64,000 bases of DNA. Source: Ichthyophthirius multifiliis. Its lineage: Eukaryota > Ciliophora > Oligohymenophorea > Hymenostomatida. The stretch spans positions 1 through 64,000 of the forward strand of contig NW_004086330.1 of NCBI RefSeq assembly GCF_000220395.1. Direction: 5' to 3'. The notes beneath the pieces are model-generated. The model was not told where the DNA came from. It ran no database searches and was given only the letters and a program-made list of their open reading frames with translations. The position numbers and the translations under genes were made by a program. This document shows positions 43,646 to 55,368 of this stretch, piece by piece (the first letter of the stretch is position 1; each line of letters starts with the position of its first letter).

Positions 43646-44116
43646 CATTAATTTTTATATCATTAATATTAATATCGATGTTATTTTTTAATAATATTAT
43701 TATTATAATTCTTCTTTTATTTATTCTTATTTTTAATTTTTTATATAATTTTTACTTTCTTCTTAAGTTTAATTTTATTTTATAATAATTAACTTATTAT
43801 ATATACTTTCAATTTATTTCTAAATATTTTTTATTTTTCTACCATTGAATCTATTTCATTTATAGAACATTCTATATATTTAAAAGTAAAGAATAAATCT
43901 TAAACCATTTTTTCTAATGGCTCAAATTTTATTTTTAATGTTTTATTTATTATTTCTATTTATATTTATTCATTAATGTCTTTAATTTAAAAAATATATT
44001 TAAAAATAAATATATTGTTATTATATATATTTTTTTAATTTAATATTATGAATTCTATTGTTAAAATATATTATTTAATTTAATTTTTTTATTATACTTT
44101 ATGAGTCTTTTACCAT
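41487..44116 (-). CDS. Aurora-family mitotic kinase with a very long N-terminal extension
   Basis: The kinase domain is at the C-terminus: [92 protein letters not shown] and [20 protein letters not shown]. CGTLDYxxPEM with the preceding T and the short C-tail are Aurora hallmarks; all catalytic residues are intact. About 500 residues precede the domain, Gln/Asn/Ser-rich with a poly-Asn run from (AAT)n near 43592-43650 and SPxK/T sites ([13 protein letters not shown]). Introns break the kinase domain near 41690-41780, 42015-42070 and 42412-42450. The start at 44116 (MVKDSQ then a short intron) is inferred; the next in-frame Met lies further in. TGA 41487-41489. Confidence 0.88.
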
Positions 44117-46147
44117 TTTAATAAAAAAAAATATTTATTATTGTTTTTATTTCTTTTCAAAATTTTTATTATTTACTTTATTTATTATTTTTTTAATTTT
44201 ATTTAAGTAAATATAAAATAATTAAGGTTTATATTTTTATTGAATTATTAAATAATTGATAATATAAACCATTTTGTTTTAATCTTATATAAAATTTCAA
44301 AATTTCTAATATAAATATTTATTTTTTTATAAAATTTTATTTTATTAAAAAATATAAAATAAAATAAATCAATTTTTTTAATTAACAATTAGAATAAAAA
44401 TTAAATAAATGCTTAAAACAAACTGAAGTAATTATTAAATAAATATTAAAAATATAAAATTTATTTTATAATGACAATTAACTATTAATATTTTTCTTTT
44501 TTGATTTGGTTTTTTAAAAAAGCAAATATAGCGAAGAATTGTATTAATTATTATATTATTATATTATTTTATACTAATTATTAAAAAAAAAAAAATCCAA
44601 GTTTCACTAAAAAAAAATATATATTTTATTATATTACAAGTCTAAATACACCAAATTATTTATTTTAGTATATAAATATTTAAAAATACAATTTTATTTT
44701 ATTTATAATAAATTTTTTTTTGGAAATAAAAAATTATCAAAAAATTTTAAGTACTTATTATTTATAAAATTTTAAAATGTATTAAAAGGTTTAATAAAGT
44801 TTTAAAAAATTAAAAAATAATTATTTTATAAATTAATATTATAAAAAAATAATGTATGTAAATTACATAAATTTAAAATTATTTATAGATATTTTTTATA
44901 TTTTGAAAAAAAATATTCATTATTAAAGAAAATAAAATAAAAGTATATATATATCTTTATATATTTATAAAAAAATTTAAATTTTATACACAAATTAAAT
45001 ATATATAAGTCATAAATTATAAATAAAAATATAATATAAATTGTATATTTTTGATATTTTTGATATTTTATCATACTAATATTTCGTATAATTAAGTTAA
45101 CAAAGAAAAATACAATTCTAAGTCGATTATAATTCAAACGTATTAAATTATAAAAACAATATTTATATTTTCAATAAAAAGACAATAAATTTTCATGAAA
45201 TATAATAATAATAATGTTAATTCTTATAATTACAAATAAGATTTAAATTCAAAAATTTATGAATAAGAAGAATATTGATTGAATCGATTGTCTCTGAGAA
45301 AATTTTCAATGTAAATAATGCTATTAACTTAAATAAATTATATAAAAAAAGTTTAAATTGTTTAAAGCTAAACATATTAGTGATATTTAATTAAGATAAT
45401 ACTAAAAAAATATCAACAAATTAAGTATTAAAGATGTATAAATTATAATTACAAAAATACAAATAGATAATATAAACATATTTTCGTAATACTCCTAAAA
45501 ATAATTAAATTATCTACACTAAATAAAATAGAAATAAAAAATATAAATAAAATAATTAGTAGTATTATTTATTGAAAAATAATAATAATAATAATAATAT
45601 ATAAATGAATATAAATTCTATGTAATTGTATTGTAAAAATTATATAAATATTTCAAGCTATTACTATTAACATTATTTTTAAAAATTAATATAATATAGA
45701 TTTTTAGAAAAACATATTTGTATATTCTTATAAGATAATCCTTTTAATTAGTATGATTAACTTATTATTTATAGCATTTAAATATGAGGAAATAATCCCA
45801 TCTACTATTAAAAATTCTATAGATATAACTTAAGGCAATTATACTAAAAATATACTCTTAAGTTTGGATCAACGAAAAAATTAAAATACCTATTTCATAT
45901 ATTAACTAATAATGTTTTTCATATTATCTTTTTACTCAAAACTTTAATATATTCTCATTTATTCCGAAAAAAAAAAAAAAAAAATTGAAATAGAAAGAGT
46001 TTATGACTTTTTTATATATATTTTCATTTTAAATTAAAAATTTAATTTGTTTTTAATTAACCTTTTAATATATTTTTAGGTTTTTTTTTAATATATTAAA
46101 TAAAAATCAAATCTTTTTTTATAAAAATTTATAATTTAAGTTTAAAA
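44117..46147. other. intergenic region with a degraded coding-like stretch
   Basis: About 2 kb between divergent genes. Mostly A/T only; 45195-45950 has coding-like segments (listed separately). Nothing else is seen. Confidence 0.45.
45195..45950 (+). pseudogene. possible small gene with broken frame
   Basis: ATG 45195 starts MKYNNNNVNSYNYKQDLNSK and meets TGA after 28 codons. In another frame, 45282-45787 is open for more than 160 codons with protein-like text (SIVSEKIFNVNNAINLNKLY, LEKHICIFLQDNPFNQYDQL). After the TGA at about 45786 a third frame reads AFKYEEIIPSTIKNSIDITQ. Either introns or base errors separate real exons, or this is a decaying gene. No family recognised; part may be chance. 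Confidence 0.35.
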
Positions 46148-47650
46148 ATGAATTCTGATTGTAAATTATAGTCAGATAATTTGAAATAATTAGATACATT
46201 AAAGTATTCTGCTTAAAATGATAAATAATTTAAATTAGAAAACGGAGAGAAAATCTTACTTTCATGTCAATTGACAAAAATAAATAGAAAAGAAAAACAT
46301 CAAGCCCGTAATTTTGTAATTACTAGTAAAAGGATATTTAATGTTGGTAGAAGTATAAAGCGTATAATAAATATATAAAAAATATCAGCAATTTCAATAA
46401 GTTTAACATCTTCAGAATTCGTAATACATGTGAATTAAGAGTATGATTATAGGTTATAATCAGAGGATTTACGAGAAATATTTATTTTTTATATATTTGC
46501 AACACATTATAATCTAGAAAATAAAGACTTATTATTATTTACACATATGAATTAAAGATTAGAGAATTATTGCACTTAAGAATCTGATATAAAAAATAAA
46601 ATTAGTAAAGTTCCTTAAATTGGAGGATTTTCTTGTAATATAATGAACTTAAATTTCAAATTATCAAACAAATTTTTAAAATAAGATGAAGAAATAGTTT
46701 ATATAAAAAAATAAAGCATTTTAAAAATATGGATTAATGATTTTGAGCCGCTTTTTAGCATACATTAATAATCAGAAAAAAAATAAACTAAAGTTTACTT
46801 AGTAAAGCTTAAAAAAAACATTGATTATATTCAAAAAAAAAAATCGAAATTTTATGTTCTTAAAAAGCTAATAGTTAATACTATAAATGAGAAAAATAAA
46901 ATATATTAGAAAATTTAATAAAATTTACAAAAATAAAACAAATATTGTATACCTTTAAAGTTTTGTTTTTTATAAAAGAAAAATAATAACTTTGAATTTT
47001 ATTTTATTATTAATTTAATAAAAGGAGCTGATTTATTCAAAATAATTTAACTCTAAAATTATCTTTTTGAAGAATAAGCAAAAAATATATTCGTTGAAAT
47101 AGTTAAAGCTTTAGATTTTTACCATAATAAATTATAAGTCCCTTATGGAGAACTTATACCTGAAAACATAATGATTGATTGTTAAAGCAATAAGATTTTC
47201 TTAACTGAATATAAAAATGAAAAATAAAACGAAAATTTTCAAACACTTGAATATATGCCACTTGAACTTTTAAAAGGAAATCCTAAAACCTTTAGTACAG
47301 ATTATTGGTCATTAGGGATTTTACTTTATGAAATGATTGTTGGAATTACTCCTTTTTATTATGAGAATGAAGAAGAAATAACTATTTAATTAATATAAGA
47401 AAATTAAATATATTTTCCTTCATATATCGAAATTTCTGCTTCAGCAAAAGATATGGTATTCAGTCTTTTAAAGAGTGATCCTATGAAAAGAATAGGAGTT
47501 ATAAATGGCATTTTAGAATTTAAATAGCATTAATGGCTTTAAGATGTTGATTGGGAAAAAAATGCTATTAAATTAAATATATATGATAAAGATAATATCT
47601 TTAAATACCTTGACTATAAAGACTTAATTAATAGAGATAATTTATTATGA
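46148..47650 (+). CDS. TH1-like domain plus AGC-type pseudokinase, 500 aa
   Basis: Intronless clean frame from MNSDCKLQSDNLKQLD to TGA 47648-47650. Residues about 35-130 (KILLSCQLTKINRKEKHQAR, NFVITSKRIFNVGRS) resemble a myosin-TH1 / PH-like lipid-binding fold that precedes AGC kinase domains in some protists. The C-terminal half has the kinase layout FYVLKKLIVNTINEKNK, FYFIINLIKGADLF, FSTDYWSLGILLYEMIVGIT and PFYYENEEEI. The catalytic loop reads VPYGELIPENIMID (no HRD) and the DFG position reads FLTEYKN, so Asp residues for catalysis and Mg binding are absent. The activation-segment end is EYMPLELL. Predicted membrane-associated regulatory pseudokinase. Confidence 0.8.
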
Positions 47651-48896
47651 AAGTTAAAATAATATGTATTTTTTTTTTTTAATTATAATTTTTTTCTATA
47701 AAAATATTTCAATTTTTGCAAAAATGATTAAATATAAATGAAAAATAACAATACAAAAAATTTATTTATATAGACTATCCTTTCTAATTTTCGTTAATTT
47801 CCGAACTGAACAAAAAAAATTCTGAAAGAGAATTTTCAGTTTAGTATGAAAATATTTTTTCTAAAATAATAAAAATTAGAGTTCGGCTTCAATAAACTCA
47901 GCATTTTTTCATAGTTCGAAATATCTTATATACACTGTTAACTTTAATTAATTAATGTCCCCAACCTAATTTAAAATAGGCTTTAAAGGACTTAATTTTA
48001 ACTCCTTAAAGAAAAAGAAAAAATAACTGAATTTGCCCTATTCAAATAAAAAGGCTTTTCCTTATTGGTAATTATCAAAAAAAAAAAAAGCTTTACTTAC
48101 ACAATTTAAATTTCAAATTATTAATATTAAATATATTTATTATTTTATTCATATTTGTTTAATTTATATTTTTAATAAAAAGAATGCATAAAATGGATAG
48201 ATATATGTTAGTAAAAGATCTATTAAAAAAAATTATGCAAAAAAGGTTAATAAATATAATTAATTTGAAAATTTTTTGATTTAAAAAAATAAATTTATTT
48301 TAATAAAAATAACAATTTAAAAAAAAAGGTAATAATAACTAATTTATATTGTCATTACTTAATTCAATATGATAGCTTAAAATATATAATTTTTTTTTGT
48401 ATAAAAATAATTATTTATAACAAAGCTATTATTAAAAATTAGATTAATAAATAATTATTTTTTGAAGTCATTAGATAAAATTATTTGTATGTAAATGAAA
48501 GATTAATAATTAACTAAAATTGCTACTTTAATAAAATAAAATCATTTATTATAATAAAATATTAACTGATATTTCTATAAATTAAGCTTACGAATTATAT
48601 TTTAAATAAAATTTCTTAAAATAATTTTCATAATCAACTAAAAATAAAAATAAATTTATCCTAATATAAAAATTCCTAAATCAAACTTTAATTCAAGTTT
48701 TTATTTTCGATTTGAAATTTTACCTAAAAATCAAATTTTCTGTTTATATGCATTTTTTTTTGATTTTCTGTTCCAACTTGAAAAATAAAACCCTATAAAT
48801 CTCTATTATTTGCTTATTAAATTATCAAATTTAAAAATTAAAAATATAATTAATATTTATATTAATAAAATATATATTTTTTTTAAAAAAAAATAA
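47651..48896. other. intergenic region between convergent genes, slightly G/C-richer core
   Basis: About 1.25 kb. The segment 47780-48110 has more G and C than usual for a spacer and contains an inverted repeat (47804-47841), but no convincing frame. The rest is A/T-only. Confidence 0.45.
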
Positions 48897-50310
48897 TCAT
48901 TATTTCTATTCAAAAAGCTTTTTAAAATAAGTCATATCGCAAGATTCTGGTCTTTCAATAGGCAATCCATAAGCTCTACACCAAACCAAATTAGTTAAAA
49001 TTCCCAAACTTCTCGAAATTGCGAAAAGAACTGTATAAAATTCATATTCTTTGATTCCTAATTAATAAAGTAAAGTACCTGTATGAGCATCTACATTAGG
49101 AAAAGGATTTTTTATTTGTTTATATTTTCCTAATTACTAAGGAATCACATCAGTTAGTTTATGTAATAATTTTACCATTTTATCTTCTTTTAAATGTTTT
49201 TATGAAAACTCGTAAAAATGATTAAATCTTGGATCAACAACTCTTAAAACAGAATGTCCAAATCCTTTTTTAAAATAAATAAATATAATACTATCTATTA
49301 CCTGGAATTAATCTTCCTTCAGTAATATGTTAGTCAACATACTATTATATTTAAGTTTCCGTAGAGTCATATCCATGTAATTTTATAAATTAAAGAATCC
49401 ATTTTAAAGCCTCTTCACTAGCAAGACCATGTAGAGGACCTTAAATTCCATTACAAGCAGTTGAAAGTGACAAATAAGGGTCTCCTAATGCTGATCCAAC
49501 TACATAAGATCCATGAGTAGAAACTTCTCCTCCTTCATGATCTGCATGAACAGTTAAATAAGCTCTTAGACATTCATTAAGAACCTCATTATTTTAATTA
49601 CCCATCATATAAGTGAGTTATTCAGTCCAATCTAATCCCATTCCCTAATTTTAAAGAATGATTTCCTTATTATATTTTCTCCTGTAAATAGTAGCTGCAA
49701 TACGAGGTAATTTAGCAATTAAATCAACTGAATCTTCATACACATATTCCCAATAATTAGACTTATTAAGTTTTTATTATCCATATAAGCTAGCAAACTT
49801 AGATTCTCTCTACTCATACATAATAACCATAGAAAGCATAGTCAATGGATGTAAATCCTTATCCAAAGAATTTATAAATCTCTACAATTCATTTGAAAGA
49901 CCTCCTCTAGCATCCCATTCTTATCTAACTTATTCAACCTATTCAAAAGTTGGTATTACTCCGGTTAATAGAAGGAAAAAAATACCTTCGGGTAAAGGTT
50001 ATTATTTTAATAAATTAATAGATTAATCTTCTGTACGCTTTGGGAGTAATTTAGTTACTTAAGAAACTGTGTGCCCTCTGAATAATACACCTTGCTTAGA
50101 ATCTACTGTAGATTAGTCGTAAAACAATGCGGGGATTCCACGCATTCCTCGTATTACTTAATTTACTTAGTATTAAGCTACGAATTTGTCACCGAACTTT
50201 TCTTTTACTTCTTTTAATTCTTTTTATTTTATGGGAATTCGCTCTTTTAATACTCTTTTTAATGGTAGTTTTGAATTCGAAAATTAAAATAATGGTATAA
50301 AATTTTTCAT
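48897..50310 (-). CDS. mitochondrial citrate synthase, 458 aa
   Basis: Two exons around a 37-nt intron (49265-49301) give a clean frame from [20 protein letters not shown] to TGA 48897-48899. Family blocks: [72 protein letters not shown] (catalytic His), [12 protein letters not shown] (second catalytic His), [14 protein letters not shown], and [14 protein letters not shown] with the catalytic Asp and substrate Arg region. The N-terminus is basic and Ser-rich, consistent with a mitochondrial presequence. It condenses oxaloacetate and acetyl-CoA. In Tetrahymena the same protein also forms 14-nm cytoskeletal filaments (established for that genus, inference here). Confidence 0.96.
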
Positions 50311-50557
50311 ATTTTTTTTGTTTTTATTAGAATTTATTATATATTTTTTTTATTAGAATTTATTATTTATTTTTTATATATATTTTTATTTTCTTTTTAT
50401 GATTTGCTTTTCTAGCTTTTCATTTATATAACACTTATTTTAAAATATAAACAAAATTTAATGTTTTTTTTTTATTATTTGCATAAATATATATTAATGA
50501 AAAATCAGCAAATATTTTTTTATGAATTATTATATATATCTAACTTTGTTCTTCTTT

Positions 50558-52513
50558 TCAAATTTATCTATAAAAAAGTAAATATGCTTATTAATTTTAA
50601 GCGTCTTCTTATTTACATTACTCTATATTTTCATCATCACAAATCCACCACTATTAATTGATTAAATATATAAAAATAATTTTTAAAATTTATATTAGTA
50701 ATATAAAAAATTTATGAACTTTATCATTTCTTTTATTGAAATTAATATAATGCCCATATTCCATTCCTCCAAAATGGACAATTTATCCTATTAATTAGTA
50801 TTTAGTATTTCCCTAATAATCTATTTAACAATACCTAAAAATATATGAAAAATAAAATAAAATTGTCACTCAATATAAAGATTAAATTTTTAATATATAT
50901 ATATAAATTAAAATAATGTATAAATAATTCTAATTAAAATAAAAATATACTTAACTCTTTTAAATCAATAAATTGTTAAAAGTTAACTTTTTGATTAATT
51001 TTCATTTTAGTAGGATAAATTTTAAATCTCATTAAATGTAAACACAATATTTTTGGCAAAATACTAACTTTATTATTTTTCACAGCTCCATGCTTTTTAT
51101 TACATTTATCACATTAATATCCTTCCAAAATTTAACTTTAAAAGAAAAACTTCAAGCATTATACAAGTGTAGGTTCTATTGATAAAGATAAATCTAAAAA
51201 AGGGTCAAAAACATTCGATATATGCTTACAGTTTTCACATATTATATTTGAAACAATTTACCCGTAAAATAAATTATTTATAATACTTTTATTTTCATTT
51301 TAATATTATAAAAGCGCTTTCTTATTATTCTTATCTTCTTATTTTATTTTTTAAACTACTTCATTTAATTCATCATCTAATTAATTTAAAAAATATATTA
51401 AATATTCATGAGCATCATGCTATTCGTAACAATCAAAAGCTTATTATGATAATTATTATAATTAGTTTAAATTTACAATATTTTACAAAGTACATTTTTC
51501 AACACTTTTTAAAACATTAGTATATGCTGAACAAAAAATTTTTAGTTTTGTATTTTTAATTTCTTTATATTATTCATTATAAAAATATTCATTTAATTCA
51601 TTTATTGATAAAAGCATTTAAATACATGCATTCATATAACAAAAGTTTTAATTATTGAAAAAGCCAACTGGTCTTATAAAAAATTAATTTTTATATTCTC
51701 CTTTATAAGTGTTTTGCAATTATTATTTATTTTTAAAAATATAATTAATTCTTGATTTTTACAATTTAATTTCTGGGCCACCACCATATAAATTTTTTAT
51801 TATATACCATGTTGGTTCATTTATTATAATATAATCTACGTCTTCTTATGTATTTTAGTTTAATTAACCTGTTATATCTAATAAATTATTGTTATTAATT
51901 TATCCTGGTATATTTTTGTAATCTTCCTATTCTAAATATTAAGAATAAGCAATTGCCCATTTAATATTTAATAAATATTAAGTATATGAAATAGATTAAC
52001 GATATTTCAAAATTAAGCCTTTTTCAAGATATGTCCTTTTAAAAATTAATATATATTATAAAAATAATATTATTTTTTTTTATAATTATTATATTATATA
52101 TATAAATTGTTTATTTTTTTAACCTTTATTAATTTTTATTAGACTTTATTTATCTAATACAATTATCCAATTCTTAATTTCTTAACTAAATAAAATATAA
52201 TAAAAAAATATTAATTTATAACAACAAAACTATTATTTTATATTTTTGAATTCACATTTAATCTATTATTTTATATATTTAAAGATTTTATTGGGCTTAA
52301 AAAATCTTAACTATTTTTATGACTAAATTATATATCATTTGTACTAAATTTTTAATAACTTTTATATTTAATATCGTCATTATTTGTAGAAACTATTATC
52401 TTTGTTTTATATTATATTATAATATGTTTTATAATAAAATAAATAACTTTTTAATCTTTTTTCTATTTTAAAGAAGGAAAACAATTAGCTAACTTTTAAA
52501 TTAAAAAACTCAT
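50558..52513 (-). CDS. ubiquitin-specific protease (USP, peptidase C19) with DUSP domain
   Basis: Assembled from about six exons. N-terminus MSFLIQKLANCFPSLKQKKD, then a DUSP-type domain ending IINEPTWYIIKNLYGGGPEI. The catalytic domain starts FIRPVGFFNNQNFCYMNACI (Cys box), then EQHDAHEYLIYFLNQLDDEL, the zinc-type motifs ENCKHISNVFDPFLDLSLSI and CDKCNKKHGAVKNNK, and LHLMRFKIYPTKMKINQKVN. After an A/T intron comes the His box IVHFGGMEYGHYINFNKRND, and after a further intron (ending about 50641) WWICDDENIEQC and the terminal AYLLFYRQI, then TGA 50558-50560. The catalytic triad is complete. One splice between the DUSP exons (about 52040-52150) does not join in phase as read. Role: removal of ubiquitin from proteins. 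Confidence 0.9.
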
Positions 52514-52749
52514 TATTTACTTTTATTTATTTTTAATTAAAATGTATATATAATAAAATTTATATAATAAAAATTGATAATATTTTATTAACTATCTATC
52601 TATTATTTTATTTTATATTTTCTCATTTTTTATAAATATAATAATATTTTAATATTTATATTCTAGAAAAAAAAAAATTAATTTTAAAATATACTATTTT
52701 TTAATTATTTAAAAAAAAAACATAACAAAAGCATAATAATTTTAAATTT

Positions 52750-53227
52750 TCACATATATTCATTTTCAAATTCCTATAAAGTAGCAGGGCATGAACTAGC
52801 TTTTCCTTAATTTAATTCTTTATCTGAACATAAACACATAAGTAACGAATCTGCAGCGATTCCATATATGTTCATGAAAATTGATCCAACTGTATATGAA
52901 ATAATAGCAAACATCTATTTTTATTTATAATATAATAAAAAAAATATTAATTATTTCTCTCAGCAAAATTATAAAAAAAATATTTTTTTAAATTTTTTCT
53001 ATTATATATTATAAATTCTAAAATTATATATTTATGAATTAAAAATAAATATTAAAATACTAAAATAGGTATTCCCGGCGAATATAATTTTTCATTATAT
53101 TAAGGAATAGAAGTTAAAAGTACATAACCAATGATAGTTGTAAAAGTAAAAATAAACAATTTACCAAAATAAACAAATATTTTACCAACACCTAAAATAA
53201 AAAATATATTGAAAAAAATAAAATTTT

Positions 53228-53280
<53 letters not shown>

Positions 53281-54952
53281 ATATATTTTTAAACCATGTG
53301 TAATTGAGAATTAAGCAGCGTTTCTAAAAATTAAATAAAATGCTTTCTTAGCTCCTGAACAGAATCCATCTCCTGATAATGCAATCATAATATAAGCATT
53401 AGTATTAATAAATCTTATGAATTTTTCAAAACAATTAATACAACATTTACAACACTTCATGCAAAAATTAGCAGTTTCGTTTCCTGAAACATTAGTTTTT
53501 ATTTAATCATAAAATAAATTCACAAAGAAATTAACAAGAATAACAATCCCAATAATCATACTTCCTAAACATACTGAACCTAATAAATTTATTTATAATT
53601 TTATTTTAATTAATAATAATAAAAAAAAAAACCTAAATGAAATGTAAAAGCTCTACAAAATGATTTAGATATAGGGCTATTAAATTCTCCTCCTGGCCTA
53701 TGTGAGAAATACCACATACATACACAGCTAGCAATAATAAGTTAGGACATTCCAATAGCAAATTCAATATTCCAAAATAAACCAAATAAATAATACAATA
53801 AGCATCTTTTTACACCTTTATTCCATTTAATAGATGCGAAAGGATTTTCGGGTTTATTCATTATTTCTCCTGAAGAAAATATATATAATGAGATTACTAT
53901 CCAAAAAGCAAAAAATCCAATAATTGCTATACACATTATTATTGGAATTAAAAATGATTACGGCACTTCTTTAGTAAAATCTGATGCCGCCTTCATTATT
54001 GCTATTGATTTTTTTATTTTACTAAATAAACACATAAATACTATTAAAGAAAAGCCAGCTAATATAAGGAAAAAATACCCCAAACCTTAAAGGATATCTT
54101 AATTTTGCAAATTTTTCGGCAAATTACTAGTATCTTAATATGATTTATAAATACAAAGAACCCCAAGTACAATTAACAATACAAAATATCCTATTATCAG
54201 CATCCATGTTATAGCCCCTGCACATAATCTCATTAATAATAAAAATATGAGACTTTAAAAAATATATATTGTATATTATTTTTTATTTTATTTTTTTACG
54301 CAATAAAAAACGAAATTACGGTTACTGCTATTAAAATAGGCCAAGAAGTACGTAAATCACTCATCCATTATTCTGGTTCTCCTATATTAAGTTATTTTTA
54401 TATGTATTTTGCAGCATCACTTTAAGTAGGAATACAAATGGATACGACTTTTTAAAAAAAATATTAAAAATTTATATTTATAAAAATTACATTTTATTGT
54501 TGAATAAATATTTAATTGTGTACAATTCTTAATAGATATATTTACTAGACATTCAATTTTTAAGCCTTTATCAATATCTTTTTAAGAAAGGCAATTTTTT
54601 ACACAAGCATAATTTTATTATTTTAAACTTAAAGAATCAGCAAAGTATAAATAAGGAAAATCTTAAGCTTAACCATATCCACATTATACACCTTTATAGA
54701 AATAAATATTTATTTAAAAAAAATAAATAAACCATTCGGATCAAAAGGAGATGCTAACCTTTTTGGGTCTCCCGTTTTAGTTGCTAATAAGGCGATGGCT
54801 ATTAATCCTCCCCAAAAAATAATATAAATAATTAAGAAAAAAATATCTTTGCATCCTCGGGAAGTAGTAGGTCCATAAGCAATATTAGGATGCAATTTTT
54901 CTCCTTAATATTATTAATTATTAATAAGTTTTTCGTTTTAATTATAGTGCAT
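52750..54952 (-). CDS. choline-transporter-like protein (CTL/SLC44 family)
   Basis: Start MHYNQNEKLINNQQYQGEK. Near the N-terminus are the SLC44 signature SRGCKDIFFLIIYIIFWGGL, the first membrane helix, GDPKRLASPFDPNG and, after an intron (about 54709-54749), VQCGYGQAQDFPYLYF. A Cys-containing extracellular loop follows (YACVKNCLSQKDIDKGLKIE) and then some nine further hydrophobic segments separated by A/T introns (about 54440-54510, 54232-54300, 53590-53632, 53192-53294, 52916-53065). The C-terminus is FMNIYGIAADSLLMCLCSDK, matching the conserved C-terminal block, then ELNQGKASSCPATLQEF and TGA 52750-52752. Proposed function: choline or ethanolamine transport at plasma or organelle membranes. 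Confidence 0.92.
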
Positions 54953-55135
54953 AAATTAATTATTTTAATTTTTATTGTTTTATATCTTAAATTTAGGTGA
55001 TATATATTTAAATTAACAAAATATTATGCTATATATAAAATTATTTTATAAATATAATTCACTATGCTAATATTACCAAGATATAAATTAATTATATTTT
55101 GATTTAAAAAAAATAGAAAAATATTAAAATAAATA

Positions 55136-55182
<47 letters not shown>

Positions 55183-55368
55183 AAAAATTATATAGATACA
55201 TAAATTAAATATATATATTTACGTACTAACCTATACTATTTTTATTATTATTATTTTAATATTTAATAATATGTATTTTTTTTTTAAATATAATTTTATT
55301 AAAACATATTTTTACTAATATAAAATATTTAAAATTTATATATTTTTTTTTAATTATATATTATTTTA
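54953..55368. other. intergenic region with TA run
   Basis: About 415 bp upstream of the SLC44 gene; (TA)n at about 55144-55178, A/T only otherwise. Confidence 0.5.

Noticed and set aside
43592-43650. Trinucleotide repeat tracts (AAT/ATT)n as possible CRISPR or satellite arrays
   Set aside because: They are in-frame poly-Asn codons in coding sequence, as also at 1795-1855, 13215-13275 and 61319-61388.
53742-53936. Two standalone minus ORFs at 53742-53936 and 54710-54895
   Set aside because: They are exon fragments of the single SLC44 gene, joined through introns and TAA/TAG Gln codons.
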